DNA of 64,000 bases from Bacteroidales bacterium (GCA_017449525.1 JAFTFL010000018.1:173526-237525); one strand, 5' to 3'. Numbered from the stretch's first letter, positions 36,630-46,229 are shown. Program-made: numbers and translations. Notes: generated by a model not told the origin, from the sequence alone.

Positions 36630-37277
36630 TTATTGCTGCTGTTTCATGTACTCTTCCAGGAGCCGCTGCACATATTTGCCGAACACGTCAAACTCGATGT
36701 TGACCACCGTTCCAGTGGGGCGAGGGTTGCCCATCTCGTCGGTGTCGTCGCCACGGAAGTTGTGGAAGTTGGTTACTTCGTAAGTGTAGGGGATGATGGA
36801 GACACTGAATTTGCCGCGATCACTGTCCACCACCGTGAGGCTTACCCCATTGATGCTGATGCTGCCTTTGGGCACTGTGATGGACGGAGCCGTTGTGGGG
36901 TCGTACTCAAAATAGAAGCGCCAGGAGCCATGCTCGTCGACCACGCGCGTGCAGCGTGCTGTCTGGTCAACGTGGCCCTGCACGATGTGGCCGTCGAAGC
37001 GCCCGTCCATCCGCATGGAGCGTTCCACGTTCACCTCACTTCCCACCTGCCACGTTGACAGATTGGTCCGTTGCATAGTCTCCAGCATGGCCGTCACTAC
37101 ATACTCTTTCCTCTCCGGGTTGATGCGCACCACGGTGAGGCAGCAGCCGTCGTGTGCCATACTTTGGTTAATCTTCAGCTCCTCGGCAAAGGGAGCTGTA
37201 AGTGTGAAGTGGTAGTTGGTTTTCTCTTTGGCTATAGCCACCACGCGGGCAGTCGTTTCGATAATTCCTGTAAACAT
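36630..37277 (-). CDS. ribE: Riboflavin synthase alpha subunit
   Basis: Riboflavin synthase dismutates two 6,7-dimethyl-8-ribityllumazine molecules into riboflavin. The 215-residue protein starts with the invariant M-F-T-G-I-I-E and contains two lumazine-binding barrels: the first with D-G-C-C-L-T-V-V, the second with N-G-V-S-L-T-V-V-D and F-S-V-S-I-I-P-Y-T. Length is normal. No FMN riboswitch is recognisable in the short upstream spacer. Confidence 0.95.
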   Translation of the reverse strand: MFTGIIETTARVVAIAKEKTNYHFTLTAPFAEELKINQSMAHDGCCLTVVRINPERKEYVVTAMLETMQRTNLSTWQVGSEVNVERSMRMDGRFDGHIVQGHVDQTARCTRVVDEHGSWRFYFEYDPTTAPSITVPKGSISINGVSLTVVDSDRGKFSVSIIPYTYEVTNFHNFRGDDTDEMGNPRPTGTVVNIEFDVFGKYVQRLLEEYMKQQQ

Positions 37278-37382
37278 GTTGTACTAATCTTTGCGCTGCA
37301 TAACGTTTCGCCACCTTATATTATTATACGCTTTTGCTGCAATAGGGCCATGTTTTCCGCTGTGGTTTCGGGGCAACTGCAG

Positions 37383-37413
37383 TTGCGCATTCGGGCGAAA
37401 GTTCGTACCTTTG
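37383..37413 (+). promoter_or_regulatory. Promoter (TTG-N20-TACCTTTG) far upstream of rseP
   Basis: TTG at 37383-37385 is followed after exactly 20 bp by TACCTTTG (37406-37413), an excellent match to the Bacteroidota -33/-7 promoter. It points toward rseP, about 420 bp away, so palindrome array C would be transcribed as part of the leader. Confidence 0.65.
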
Positions 37414-37505
37414 CACATTCGTTGTCGCTCTGCAGCCGCATTCCGATGCAACACACCGTGGGTGGCGTTTCTTCGGCTAAATTTCCTTTTTCCCTACAGA
37501 ACTGA

Positions 37506-37700
37506 GCCTCCCGTGCCGTACGGCACGGGAGGCTGTTGCCGTGCAGCACAGAGCACCACCCTACATTATCCACCACTATATCAGCACAGAAGCCCTCCAA
37601 TACGCCGTACGGCATCCACCCTCCTACCGTACGCCTTCTCGCCTGCAGTCGTACGACGTAGGTCCCCACGCCGTACGGCCGCCGAGCCGATGCCCCACAC
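37506..37700. repeat. 22-bp-period palindrome array C with 28-bp perfect palindrome
   Basis: Central GTAC positions are 37518, 37607, 37629, 37651 and 37673, with a GTGC variant at 37541. Intervals are 23, 66 (three periods), 22, 22 and 22 bp. A degenerate unit (ATGCCCCACACGGC) holds the register at about 37694. The first unit is extended into a perfect 28-bp palindrome at 37506-37533. The array lies between a predicted promoter and the rseP start. Confidence 0.87.
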
Positions 37701-37833
37701 GGCCTGTTGTCCCCCACCCTCCACCCCGTGCGCATTGCTCATAGGCTCCGACATACTAAAGCCCTCACTTTTGAGTTACACAGTGAGTGCGCCATTGTGC
37801 GCTTTTGTTGAACCGCATAAACTGACCTCAACC

Positions 37834-39264
37834 TTGAAACTATTAGCCCTCCTGCTCAGCCTGTCGCTCCTCGTGGTAACCCACGAGTTGGGGCACCTCG
37901 GCTTTGCCAAACTTTTCGGCGTGCGTGTACGTCGCTTCTACATGTTCTTCAACCCTGGTTTCTCACTGTTTAAAGCCAAGAAATTCGGGGGTAAATGGCA
38001 CTTCCTCTTCTTCAACAAGGAGCATCCCGCCGAATGGGACGAGCAGGAGCCCGACAACACGTTGTGGGGCATCGGTTGGCTTCCCCTCGGTGGCTACTGC
38101 GATATAGCTGGCATGATAGACGAGACCAAAGGCGCCGACCAACTGGAAAAAGAGCCCCAGCCGTGGGAATATCGCAGCAAGCCCGCATGGCAACGGCTCT
38201 GCATCATCAGTGGCGGAGTGCTTGTCAACTTCATCTCCGCCCTGCTTATCTACAGCTGTATCTTTGCCCACTGGGGGAAAGACGAGTTGCCACTGCACAA
38301 CGCCAGCCTCGGTTACGACTACCATGAGATTCTGCACAGTGAGGGATTGCGCGACGGCGACATCATCTGGAGCATCGACGGCCAAGAGGTGAACGATTTT
38401 GCCGAGGCACAGCAGCAACTGCTCCTCAACAAGCCCACCTGGCTCACCGTGCAGCGCACCTTCCCTGCCGATAGCCTGCGGCCCACCGACAGTACGGCCA
38501 TGGTTGACATCATGCTCAGCGATAGCCTCCAAGCACGACTCCTGCGCGAAAACCCGCCTGCGCTGATGAGCCTGCGCATGCCCTTTGTGGTGCGCGAATT
38601 CGTGGCTGGCAGCGCCGCCAAGGCCGCAGGGCTGATGGAGGGCGACAGCATAGTAAGCATAGCTGGCGAACCCACCACGACCTATTTCGACGTAGTGGCA
38701 GCCCTGTCAGACCACGCCTCCGAATCCATCACCGTAGACTACTTCCGCGCCGACTCGGCAGGACAACGCCAACTGCACCAGTCGGTAGTGCAACTTGGCG
38801 GCGACGCCAAACTCGGCATCTTCCCGAAAGACCCCATCGAAGTGTTCAACGCCACCCACACCGACTACACACTGCTGCAAGCCATACCGGTCGGCATCAA
38901 GTACGGATGGGAAACGCTGGCCACCTATGTCAGCTCGATGAAGCTCATCTTCACCAAGGAGGGAGCCAAGAGCCTCGGTGGCTTTGGCACCCTGGGCAGC
39001 ATGTTCCCTCGCCAGTGGGACTGGCTGCGTTTTTGGAACATCACTGCGCTATTGGCCATCGTACTGGCCTTCATGAACATCATTCCCATACCAGGTTTGG
39101 ACGGCGGCCATATACTATTTACCCTTTGGGAGCTCATCACCCGCCGCAAACCCTCAGACCGCTTCCTTGAGGTGGCGCAGAGCATCGGCATGATACTCCT
39201 GCTCGTCCTCTTGGTATGGGCCAACGGCAACGACCTCATTCGATGGATATCCAAATGGTTCTAA
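37834..39264 (+). CDS. rseP: RIP-type zinc metalloprotease RseP (S2P family)
   Basis: RseP cleaves membrane-embedded substrates such as anti-sigma factors. With a TTG start at 37834 it has 476 residues. It begins directly with a transmembrane helix carrying H-E-L-G-H (17-21), contains V-R-V-R-R-F-Y-M-F-F-N-P, a PDZ region (about 250-330), and the second active-site motif N-I-I-P-I-P-G-L-D-G-G-H near the C-terminus. No ATG gives a family-like N-terminus; the nearest in-frame ATG (37690) adds an implausible Pro/Cys-rich segment containing part of the repeat array. First gene of a likely operon with lptF/G, VOC and DUF1232 genes. Confidence 0.9.
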   Translation: MKLLALLLSLSLLVVTHELGHLGFAKLFGVRVRRFYMFFNPGFSLFKAKKFGGKWHFLFFNKEHPAEWDEQEPDNTLWGIGWLPLGGYCDIAGMIDETKGADQLEKEPQPWEYRSKPAWQRLCIISGGVLVNFISALLIYSCIFAHWGKDELPLHNASLGYDYHEILHSEGLRDGDIIWSIDGQEVNDFAEAQQQLLLNKPTWLTVQRTFPADSLRPTDSTAMVDIMLSDSLQARLLRENPPALMSLRMPFVVREFVAGSAAKAAGLMEGDSIVSIAGEPTTTYFDVVAALSDHASESITVDYFRADSAGQRQLHQSVVQLGGDAKLGIFPKDPIEVFNATHTDYTLLQAIPVGIKYGWETLATYVSSMKLIFTKEGAKSLGGFGTLGSMFPRQWDWLRFWNITALLAIVLAFMNIIPIPGLDGGHILFTLWELITRRKPSDRFLEVAQSIGMILLLVLLVWANGNDLIRWISKWF

Positions 39265-39342
39265 ACAGGGCCGCGTAGTCCACACGCCAACGCCTGCCTC
39301 CGCGCACCCCACCAGCCACAACCACCACCAACCTACACCCCC

Positions 39343-40923
39343 GTGAAGAAAGCCGACCGCTACATCCTGCGCTCCTTCTTGGGCCCACTGCTTCTCACCT
39401 TCTCCATAGCCATATTTGTGCTACTGATGCAGTTCGTGTGGAAGTACATCGACGACATGGTGGGCAAAGGGCTGGACTTTGGCATCATCCTACAGCTGCT
39501 GTTCTACGCCGCAGCCACCTTCGTCCCCATGGCGTTGCCCATAGCGGTGCTCTTCGCCTCTATCATGACCATGGGCAACCTCGGCGAGAAATACGAACTG
39601 GTAGCCCTCAAAGCTGGCGGCATACCAGTGTGGCGCATCATGATGCCCATGGCCGTAGTAGTACTCCTGCTGACAGGTACCGCTTTCTACTTCGCCAACA
39701 ACATCATGCCCGTGGCCATGCTCAAGTACAAGTCCACGCTCTTCGACGTTACGCGCAAGAAACCAGCCCTCAACATCAAGCCCAGCGAGTACTACACCGA
39801 ACTGGATGGCTACGTCATCCGTATTGACCACAAGGCTTCGGACGGGCGCACCCTGCAGGGCATCCTTATCTATGACCAAACCAAGACCTCGATGCAACAG
39901 ACCGTCATCGTGGCCGACAGCGGCTCTATGCAAACAACCCCAGACGACCGCACTTTGCTATTGACCCTCCACCACGGGCACATCTACACCGAACGCTATG
40001 ACGGGCGCAACCGAAACACAAGACCCTTTACCACCATCGACTTCGACAAGCAAGTCATCAGCTTTGACCTCTCCTCATTCGCCTTCAACAAGAGCGACCA
40101 AGATTTCTTTAAGGGGAACTACCAGATGATGAACATCAGCCAGCTCATGGAATCAGCACATCAGCTGGAAACCACACAGGAACAACGCTACGCTGAGTTC
40201 GCCACCGATATGGACAAAAAACTACAGTGGCTTGCACGGCTGAAGCACCCCACGGCCGACCTCACAACCACTGCAACCGCAGCCGACAACAGCTTGGCTC
40301 CAGACTCGCTACTCTTTGCCACCCTCGACGAAAGCTACGAGCCCCCTCTCGCCTCGTCCACAGACACCGCGACCGTACCCCCTCCGTTCCACCCCGACCT
40401 GATGCAAACCGTAGACTCCACACTGCGCTACAACATCGTCAACAGCGCCATAAGCCGTTGCCAATCGGCCATGACCGACATCGCCATGTATGGCACCATC
40501 ACCGAATCGGACGAGGAATTCATCAACCGCCACTACATCGAATGGCATCGGAAGTTCACCCTCTCGGTGGCCTGCATCGTACTGTTCCTCATTGGAGCAC
40601 CGTTCGGCTCTATCGTGCGCAAGGGGGGACTTGGCGTACCACTGGTGGCCAGCGTACTGTTCTTCGTAGTGTACTACATGATAGGCATGATAGCCGAGAA
40701 GTCGGTGCGCGAATCGGCCATCCAGCCTGCGGGCATGTGGATTTCCACCCTCGTATTGCTCCCCATAGGCCTGCTACTCACCGTAGAAGCCACTTCGGAT
40801 GCCAAGATATTCGACCCCGCCACATGGCGCAATCTACTTGGCCGCCGCTCTCGCAGCCAACGCCATTCGGCACACTCCACTGCGCCATCACCTCAGCAAG
40901 ACACATCAAACACACCACAATAA
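39343..40923 (+). CDS. LptF/LptG family LPS export permease
   Basis: LptF and LptG form the membrane part of the ABC exporter that extracts LPS from the inner membrane. The 526-residue protein (GTG start at 39343) has helices near residues 15-110, a long periplasmic beta-jellyroll-like domain, and C-terminal helices. Typical segments are R-Y-I-L-R-S-F-L-G-P, E-L-V-A-L-K-A-G-G-I and F-L-I-G-A-P-F-G-S-I-V-R-K-G-G-L-G. It is longer than E. coli LptF (about 366) owing to an extended periplasmic insert, a form common in Bacteroidota. It lies 78 bp after rseP. Confidence 0.92.
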   Translation: MKKADRYILRSFLGPLLLTFSIAIFVLLMQFVWKYIDDMVGKGLDFGIILQLLFYAAATFVPMALPIAVLFASIMTMGNLGEKYELVALKAGGIPVWRIMMPMAVVVLLLTGTAFYFANNIMPVAMLKYKSTLFDVTRKKPALNIKPSEYYTELDGYVIRIDHKASDGRTLQGILIYDQTKTSMQQTVIVADSGSMQTTPDDRTLLLTLHHGHIYTERYDGRNRNTRPFTTIDFDKQVISFDLSSFAFNKSDQDFFKGNYQMMNISQLMESAHQLETTQEQRYAEFATDMDKKLQWLARLKHPTADLTTTATAADNSLAPDSLLFATLDESYEPPLASSTDTATVPPPFHPDLMQTVDSTLRYNIVNSAISRCQSAMTDIAMYGTITESDEEFINRHYIEWHRKFTLSVACIVLFLIGAPFGSIVRKGGLGVPLVASVLFFVVYYMIGMIAEKSVRESAIQPAGMWISTLVLLPIGLLLTVEATSDAKIFDPATWRNLLGRRSRSQRHSAHSTAPSPQQDTSNTPQ

Positions 40924-40938
40924 GCACACCATTACACT

Positions 40939-42027
40939 ATGAAAGAGAACTATCTCATATCAGGCATCCAGCAGATTGGCGTAGGTTGCACTCGTTTCGA
41001 AGAATCCTGGAAATGGTACATAGACATGTTTGGCATGGATGTCCGCATACTGGAGGACGACACCGTGGCCGAACGCATGCTGCCCTACACCGGTGGCCAG
41101 CCCCACCGCAGACACGCCTGCATAGCTGTCAACCTGCAGGGCGGCGGCGGATTTGAGATATGGCAATACAGCGACCGCACACCAACACCGTGCGACTTTG
41201 AGGTGGCAGCCGGCGACTTGGGCATCTTCGCCGCCAAGTTGAAATGCAAGGACGTGAAGGCCTTCCACCACGAGTTGCAACAGAAGAAGCAGACCGACAA
41301 CCACGACTGGCTACTGGGCGACGTAGTCTCCACACCCGAAGGCACACCAGCGTTCACCCTACGCGACCCGTGGGGGAACTACTTTTATGTGGAGCATCGC
41401 ACCGACGTGTTTATTGAACAGCACCGCCTTAACGGGGGCATCAGCGGTGCCATGGTAGGCAGTACCGATGCCGACCGTTCACTCCCCTTCTACCGCGACC
41501 TGCTGGGCTACGACACGGTGGTGTACGACCGCACCGACACCTTTGCCGACCTCGCTACCTTCAACGGTGGCAACGGCCGATTCCGCCGCATCAAGTTGCG
41601 CCACTCCGCTCCTCGACGTGGCGCTTTTGCACCACTGCTGGGACCTTCCACCATTGAGATATTGCAACCGATAGACCGCACCCCACGCAAGATTTACGAA
41701 GGCCGTCTGTGGGGCGACCCTGGGTTCATTCAACTCTGCTTCGACGTAACCAACATGCGCGCCCTGGAGCAGCGATGCAACGAGCTTGGACATCCTTTCA
41801 CTGTAGACAGCTGCCGAGACAACGGACACTTTGACATGGGAGAGGCCAGCGGTCATTTCACCTACATCGAAGACCCCGACGGAACCCTCGTAGAACTGGT
41901 GGAGGCACACAAACTCACCGTGCTCAAACGTCCCCACATCTACATCAACATGCTCAACCGCGACCGCGAAAAAGCCTTCCCCAAGTTGTTTTTCCGCCTG
42001 ATGGGACTGAGTAAAGTCAAGCTCTGA
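40939..42027 (+). CDS. VOC family (glyoxalase/dioxygenase-like) protein with two domains
   Basis: The 362-residue protein has two vicinal-oxygen-chelate modules, about residues 8-150 (I-G-V-G-C-T-R-F-E-E-S ... F-Y-V-E-H) and 160-315 (G-A-M-V-G-S-T-D-A-D-R-S ... G-T-L-V-E-L-V-E). The arrangement resembles extradiol dioxygenases or 4-hydroxyphenylpyruvate dioxygenase-like proteins, but an oxygenase would be odd in an anaerobe, so a glyoxalase, isomerase or epimerase role is more likely. Substrate unknown. It begins 15 bp after the LptF/G stop and is probably cotranscribed. Confidence 0.8.
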   Translation: MKENYLISGIQQIGVGCTRFEESWKWYIDMFGMDVRILEDDTVAERMLPYTGGQPHRRHACIAVNLQGGGGFEIWQYSDRTPTPCDFEVAAGDLGIFAAKLKCKDVKAFHHELQQKKQTDNHDWLLGDVVSTPEGTPAFTLRDPWGNYFYVEHRTDVFIEQHRLNGGISGAMVGSTDADRSLPFYRDLLGYDTVVYDRTDTFADLATFNGGNGRFRRIKLRHSAPRRGAFAPLLGPSTIEILQPIDRTPRKIYEGRLWGDPGFIQLCFDVTNMRALEQRCNELGHPFTVDSCRDNGHFDMGEASGHFTYIEDPDGTLVELVEAHKLTVLKRPHIYINMLNRDREKAFPKLFFRLMGLSKVKL

Positions 42028-42123
42028 CCCCTGCCATTGACATTTGGACACCCTGCCTCCCCTTAGCACGAATTCTGCGGCACCTACCTACAAAAACACG
42101 AACAGACAAGAAATACAACAACC

Positions 42124-42588
42124 ATGATCATCTCCATCTGCCTGCTGATACTGGCCTACACCCTGAGCGGCCGCGACGTACGCCCACTACTCAACAAGGT
42201 GCGCAACGCCAACTGGGTGAAACGATTTGGACGGCTGTTCAAACTGCTCAAGCGACATGCCCTCAAGGCTGGACGCTTCGCCACCAAACCGCTGCTGCAA
42301 CTCTATTATGTAGTAACCGATAGTGAAACTACGCTCGGCGAGAAGGCCCTGATATACGGATGCCTAATCTACATCGTCATGCCCGCCAGCATCATACCAC
42401 AGCGCATCTTCAAAGTGCTGGGGCTGGCCGATGAGGGGCTGGCCTTAGCCACTGTAGTGCGCAAAGTCAAAAGCAAGATTAACGCCGATATAGACGCTAA
42501 GGTAGAAGAGACGCTGAACCGCTGGTTTAAGGACGAGGAAGAAGCGCCCGGTACCAAAACCTCTGCATCATCGCAGATTGACGAGTGA
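42124..42588 (+). CDS. YkvA/DUF1232 family membrane protein
   Basis: The 154-residue protein has an N-terminal hydrophobic segment and the DUF1232 core: Y-Y-V-V-T-D ... E-K-A-L-I-Y-G-C-L-I-Y-I-V-M-P-A-S-I-I-P (about 60-100), followed by L-A-D-E-G-L-A-L-A-T-V-V. The C-terminus is a charged helix. Family members are small membrane proteins of unknown function. Likely the last gene of the rseP operon. Confidence 0.82.
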   Translation: MIISICLLILAYTLSGRDVRPLLNKVRNANWVKRFGRLFKLLKRHALKAGRFATKPLLQLYYVVTDSETTLGEKALIYGCLIYIVMPASIIPQRIFKVLGLADEGLALATVVRKVKSKINADIDAKVEETLNRWFKDEEEAPGTKTSASSQIDE

Positions 42589-42628
42589 GGCCCAACTGGA
42601 CACGATGTGCATCGCAATGCCCGTCGGC

Positions 42629-43915
42629 CTACGCTGTCGAGGCATCGGTCGATGACAGACTATGCTCGTAGCGTAGCACTTGTGCCACATACCACCCACC
42701 GAGCACGACGGCCATCAGTCCGCTACCCACAGCAAAACCCTGCACCGCCAATAGGAAACTGCCAGCGCGTACGCCCACCCACAGTCCAGCAGCGCGCAGC
42801 AACAACTGCATGCAAAAGAGGATGAACTCCTGTTTCTGAGTGGCGAAAACGCTGCTCACAAACAGCAGCGACCCACTGCCCACAAGCAGATAGAGCCACG
42901 GCAAAACAGCTCGCACATAGGGCGCACAGCCTGCCCACCGTCCACCAAAGAAGAATGAAAACAGGGGCTCCGCAAAGCAGTAGCCTACCACAAACAGAGG
43001 TAAAGCGCAGCCCATCAGTGCCAATAGAAAACGGCGCAACATGGGCCACACGTGTTGTCGACACCTGACGCGCTCGGCCATTCGCACATAGAGCATACGC
43101 TCGGCCACCGTATTGACAATGCCAACTGGTCGCAAGGTGAACGTCAGTGCTAACGAGAGCAGTCCCACCTCCGCCCTGTCAAAGTAGAGTGCCACCCAAA
43201 GAAACGGGAGATTCATAGACAACCCCGCCACGAATTCTTTCGGCATGGAGTAGAGAGGAAAATTGCGGTAAGTACGAGCCACAGTTCGCAGTTGACCTCC
43301 TTTTATGGGAACACGCGACAAGTGCTTGCGGCAAAGCACTCTGTAAGCGAGCCAACTCACCATGCGTCCCACCACTGCTCCGACGGGCATACCACCCACA
43401 TCCGCCCAAGCATGACGCACACGAAGAAGCGTGGCAGCCAACTTGGCCACCAATCCTGCAGTGGCCTCTCCTGCCTCCACAGACGCCATGAGCTGGAAGC
43501 GCCGATAACGATTGGCCAACATGGAATAGACTCGCCCACCGCCTGTGAAGAAGACCATAGGCGGAATGAACAGTGCCAGCGCACCGAGGGTGCGAGTCTG
43601 CCCTGGTAGACAATCGGCCCACCACAACACACCTATTATTAATAGCAGCAGCGTGGACACCCCCGCATTGAGGCGCATAGCCAACCGCGATACAGTGGCG
43701 GCCTCCTCATCCGTAGGGGCAACGACGGTGGCCATCTCGTATTTGCAGGTGGAAAGAATAATGAGTATCTCTAAATAGCTGCAGAAGATGGCATAGATGC
43801 CGAAGGCTTCAGGCGAATAGAGTCGGGTAAGGAGCAGGTAACCCACAAAGGCTATGACCTGCGCCCACAACTGCCCAGAGAGCAGTGCCGCCCCATCGCG
43901 CAGCGCCCTCTTCAT
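42629..43915 (-). CDS. Polysaccharide flippase (Wzx/MATE-like)
   Basis: I start at the ATG at 43915, which overlaps the upstream stop as ATGA; the in-frame ATG at 43945 would overlap more. The 428-residue protein has about 12 hydrophobic segments and begins L-L-S-G-Q-L-W-A-Q-V-I-A-F-V-G-Y-L-L-L-T-R-L-Y-S-P, the usual N-terminus of Wzx-type oligosaccharide flippases. It would move lipid-linked glycans across the inner membrane. There is no surrounding polysaccharide cluster, so the substrate is unknown; coupling to the vWA protein gene is unusual. Confidence 0.83.
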   Translation of the reverse strand: MKRALRDGAALLSGQLWAQVIAFVGYLLLTRLYSPEAFGIYAIFCSYLEILIILSTCKYEMATVVAPTDEEAATVSRLAMRLNAGVSTLLLLIIGVLWWADCLPGQTRTLGALALFIPPMVFFTGGGRVYSMLANRYRRFQLMASVEAGEATAGLVAKLAATLLRVRHAWADVGGMPVGAVVGRMVSWLAYRVLCRKHLSRVPIKGGQLRTVARTYRNFPLYSMPKEFVAGLSMNLPFLWVALYFDRAEVGLLSLALTFTLRPVGIVNTVAERMLYVRMAERVRCRQHVWPMLRRFLLALMGCALPLFVVGYCFAEPLFSFFFGGRWAGCAPYVRAVLPWLYLLVGSGSLLFVSSVFATQKQEFILFCMQLLLRAAGLWVGVRAGSFLLAVQGFAVGSGLMAVVLGGWYVAQVLRYEHSLSSTDASTA

Positions 43916-46014
43916 ATCTCGCCATTGTATTTTCGAAGCACCCACTCAACACCCAACAGCAGCACAAGCAGTGCCAGCACCCAGGGTAGACGTAAAAGTT
44001 CCACGTAGCGCGTGTGGGCGTGCAACATCGTAACCGCATCCACACGCGACTTGATTAGATCGGGTAGTTGTTGCACCTCACTCGGGTAGAGCATTGTACC
44101 ACCTGTCAGCGAGGAGAGTGAGTACATCAAGCCGTGGTTGGCCACCAAATTAATGTCCTCCAAGTTTAACGCCTCGACCACAAATGAGCCTTCGCTCTGG
44201 TAGTGCTGACCACCGAGCGTAGTGGACGCACGATAGCGATAGCGGCCAGCTGGAAGCTGACCCATGCTGAGCCGATAGGAGGACGCACGGCGTGAGAAGG
44301 TAAACTCCACCTCGTGCTGTGACGAGTCAATCAGCATCAGCACTGCATCGGGCGCATTGATGGGCTCGTAGTTGTCGTTGTAGAGTTCGGCTTCCACCAC
44401 TACGTCTTCGCCCGACTGCCACACGCGTTGTGTCTCCACATGAAAACGCTCTTTGTCTGGCTGCAGGGAGGTATATACCAATAGCTTGTTCAACCAATTG
44501 TCGAAGTTTGTATGTCCGCCCGAGAGTTTGTAGTCTGCCAATCGCCACCGCCACAGTCCTTCGCCAGCCACAACAGCACAGCGGGTGCCACGCACATTTC
44601 CCACACATACCAGCGGCTGCTCGCTCACCACATTGCCCATGCGCGCATAGAAAAGAGTCTGCACCGACGGGGCTACTCGGTAGTCGCCGAAAGGCGCCAC
44701 GAGCGGAGGCAGTTCGGAGAAAACCTGCTTCACCTCGTCGTCGAGCGTAAAGGCAGAAAAAGAATTATTAACCTGTGCTATAACCTCATTGGTTCGCTGC
44801 AACCGAGAAACGATTTGTAGACCAGTGCCCAGATTGTTGAATCGTGCCAAGTCCACACCCGTACCGAGCACCATGATGACAGGTACACGTGCCTCAATGA
44901 CTTTCCGCACCAGGTCTGCACCTGGCATGCCCAAGGCAGGAATCCTGTGCAACACCACCAAGTCGAAGTCGGACAACTTGGCCTTAAACGTAGAAGCAAG
45001 GAAGGTCTCTACCTCATAGCCTTCATGTCCACCAATGCTCTGCTGCAAGGCGGCCACATCGGGGTGAGGCGCAGCAGCTATAATGGCCACATGTTGTCGC
45101 CCATCCACCACTTCTACCACAACCTGCTGCACGTTGTTGCGCGACGAGGTTTCCCCATCAAGCACGCTGAGACGCACCACATAATTGTGAACCCCCTCCT
45201 TGTCGGCATCGACCTCGACCGAAATATTTTGCAGGTCGTCGTCGGCAGCATAGGCGACATGCTGCTGATGCATCACACGCCCGTCGCACTCCACACTGAG
45301 CTGTGCCGTACGACCCTTGAGCCGCGAGGCGCGCACCGCCACATTCATCACAAAACGACTGCCCAAGAAGGCCACTTTGTTGCACCGCACGCTTGCCACG
45401 GCCGCATCGCACCGCACCGAAGTGTCGCCCAAGGCCACAGCAAAGAGCGGACAGCCAACAGCCTCGGCCAAATGTTCGGGCGACGAACCACGGTTATACA
45501 GCCCGTCGCCAGTAAGGACGACCGCAGCGAGGTTGCGACCTGCATATTGCTCACGCATGGAGGTCAACAGTGCAGAAAGGTCGGTGGAATGCTCAACGCC
45601 TTCAGCTGGAGCAAAGTCGGGTTGGCGCACCACCTCAGTACCATAAGTGTAACTGTGCAGGCTGTAGTCGTGCGCCAAGCGGTTGACCACTTGGCTCAAC
45701 TGGGCTGCATACTCGCCCCTATACAGAGCCGAGTCGCGGCAAAGAAAGGGAGATTGGGAGTTGTCTTGTGCCACAACCACAATGGGTTTCTCCTCCTCGG
45801 AGACCGTGCGCTTCACTAAAGGAGTAAGCAGTAAGAAGGCGAGCAGCGATACCGCACTTCCACGCAACACGGTGGCTATCCACTGCCACCTGTGGGATTC
45901 TGAAGAACGGTCGCCACGGCGACGACCCAGCACATACAGGCCTGCGGCGTAGGCCACACCAAGTAGCACACAAAGCGCGACGGTCCAGAGCGGTTGTTGT
46001 AGCGATAAGTGCAT
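43912..46014 (-). CDS. Membrane protein with von Willebrand A-like domain
   Basis: I start at the ATG at 46014 (M-H-L-S-L-Q-Q-P-L-W), giving 700 residues; the ORF extends 20 codons further upstream. Two N-terminal helices (about 10-29 and 46-65) precede a vWA-like domain with the MIDAS motif D84-N-S-Q-S88 and V-L-T-G-D-G. The long middle and C-terminal part is beta-rich, and a final helix (about 675-695) returns to the membrane. The layout resembles uncharacterised Bacteroidota proteins related to BatA-type vWA proteins. The stop overlaps the flippase start by 4 bp. Function unknown. Confidence 0.8.
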   Translation of the reverse strand: MHLSLQQPLWTVALCVLLGVAYAAGLYVLGRRRGDRSSESHRWQWIATVLRGSAVSLLAFLLLTPLVKRTVSEEEKPIVVVAQDNSQSPFLCRDSALYRGEYAAQLSQVVNRLAHDYSLHSYTYGTEVVRQPDFAPAEGVEHSTDLSALLTSMREQYAGRNLAAVVLTGDGLYNRGSSPEHLAEAVGCPLFAVALGDTSVRCDAAVASVRCNKVAFLGSRFVMNVAVRASRLKGRTAQLSVECDGRVMHQQHVAYAADDDLQNISVEVDADKEGVHNYVVRLSVLDGETSSRNNVQQVVVEVVDGRQHVAIIAAAPHPDVAALQQSIGGHEGYEVETFLASTFKAKLSDFDLVVLHRIPALGMPGADLVRKVIEARVPVIMVLGTGVDLARFNNLGTGLQIVSRLQRTNEVIAQVNNSFSAFTLDDEVKQVFSELPPLVAPFGDYRVAPSVQTLFYARMGNVVSEQPLVCVGNVRGTRCAVVAGEGLWRWRLADYKLSGGHTNFDNWLNKLLVYTSLQPDKERFHVETQRVWQSGEDVVVEAELYNDNYEPINAPDAVLMLIDSSQHEVEFTFSRRASSYRLSMGQLPAGRYRYRASTTLGGQHYQSEGSFVVEALNLEDINLVANHGLMYSLSSLTGGTMLYPSEVQQLPDLIKSRVDAVTMLHAHTRYVELLRLPWVLALLVLLLGVEWVLRKYNGEI

Positions 46015-46169
46015 AGAAGTAGGCTCATAACTAAGAAGTGGGGGTTTTATTGCCCTCGCGTTGCAGTTCGACACCCCCTATGCATGCCTCATAGGTCTGC
46101 GTAGAGGCAATTGGTTGCCCGATGCACGCCTGTAGTAATGGTGCTGCTGCGCAAGCCTGTCAAGCCTAA

Positions 46170-46201
46170 TTTGGAGAGCCCACTCTTTTTCCGTACCTTT
46201 G
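46170..46201 (+). promoter_or_regulatory. Promoter TTTG-N20-TACCTTTG of dpp11
   Basis: TTTG at 46170-46173 and TACCTTTG at 46194-46201 with 20 bp between, the best -33/-7 match in the window. It lies 28 bp before the first ATG of dpp11. Confidence 0.75.
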
Positions 46202-46229
46202 CACCCCATAAAGTACACCTATAATAATA

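Noticed and set aside
36493-37340. Searched for an FMN riboswitch near riboflavin synthase
   Set aside because: No conserved RFN core is visible in the short spacers on either side of ribE.
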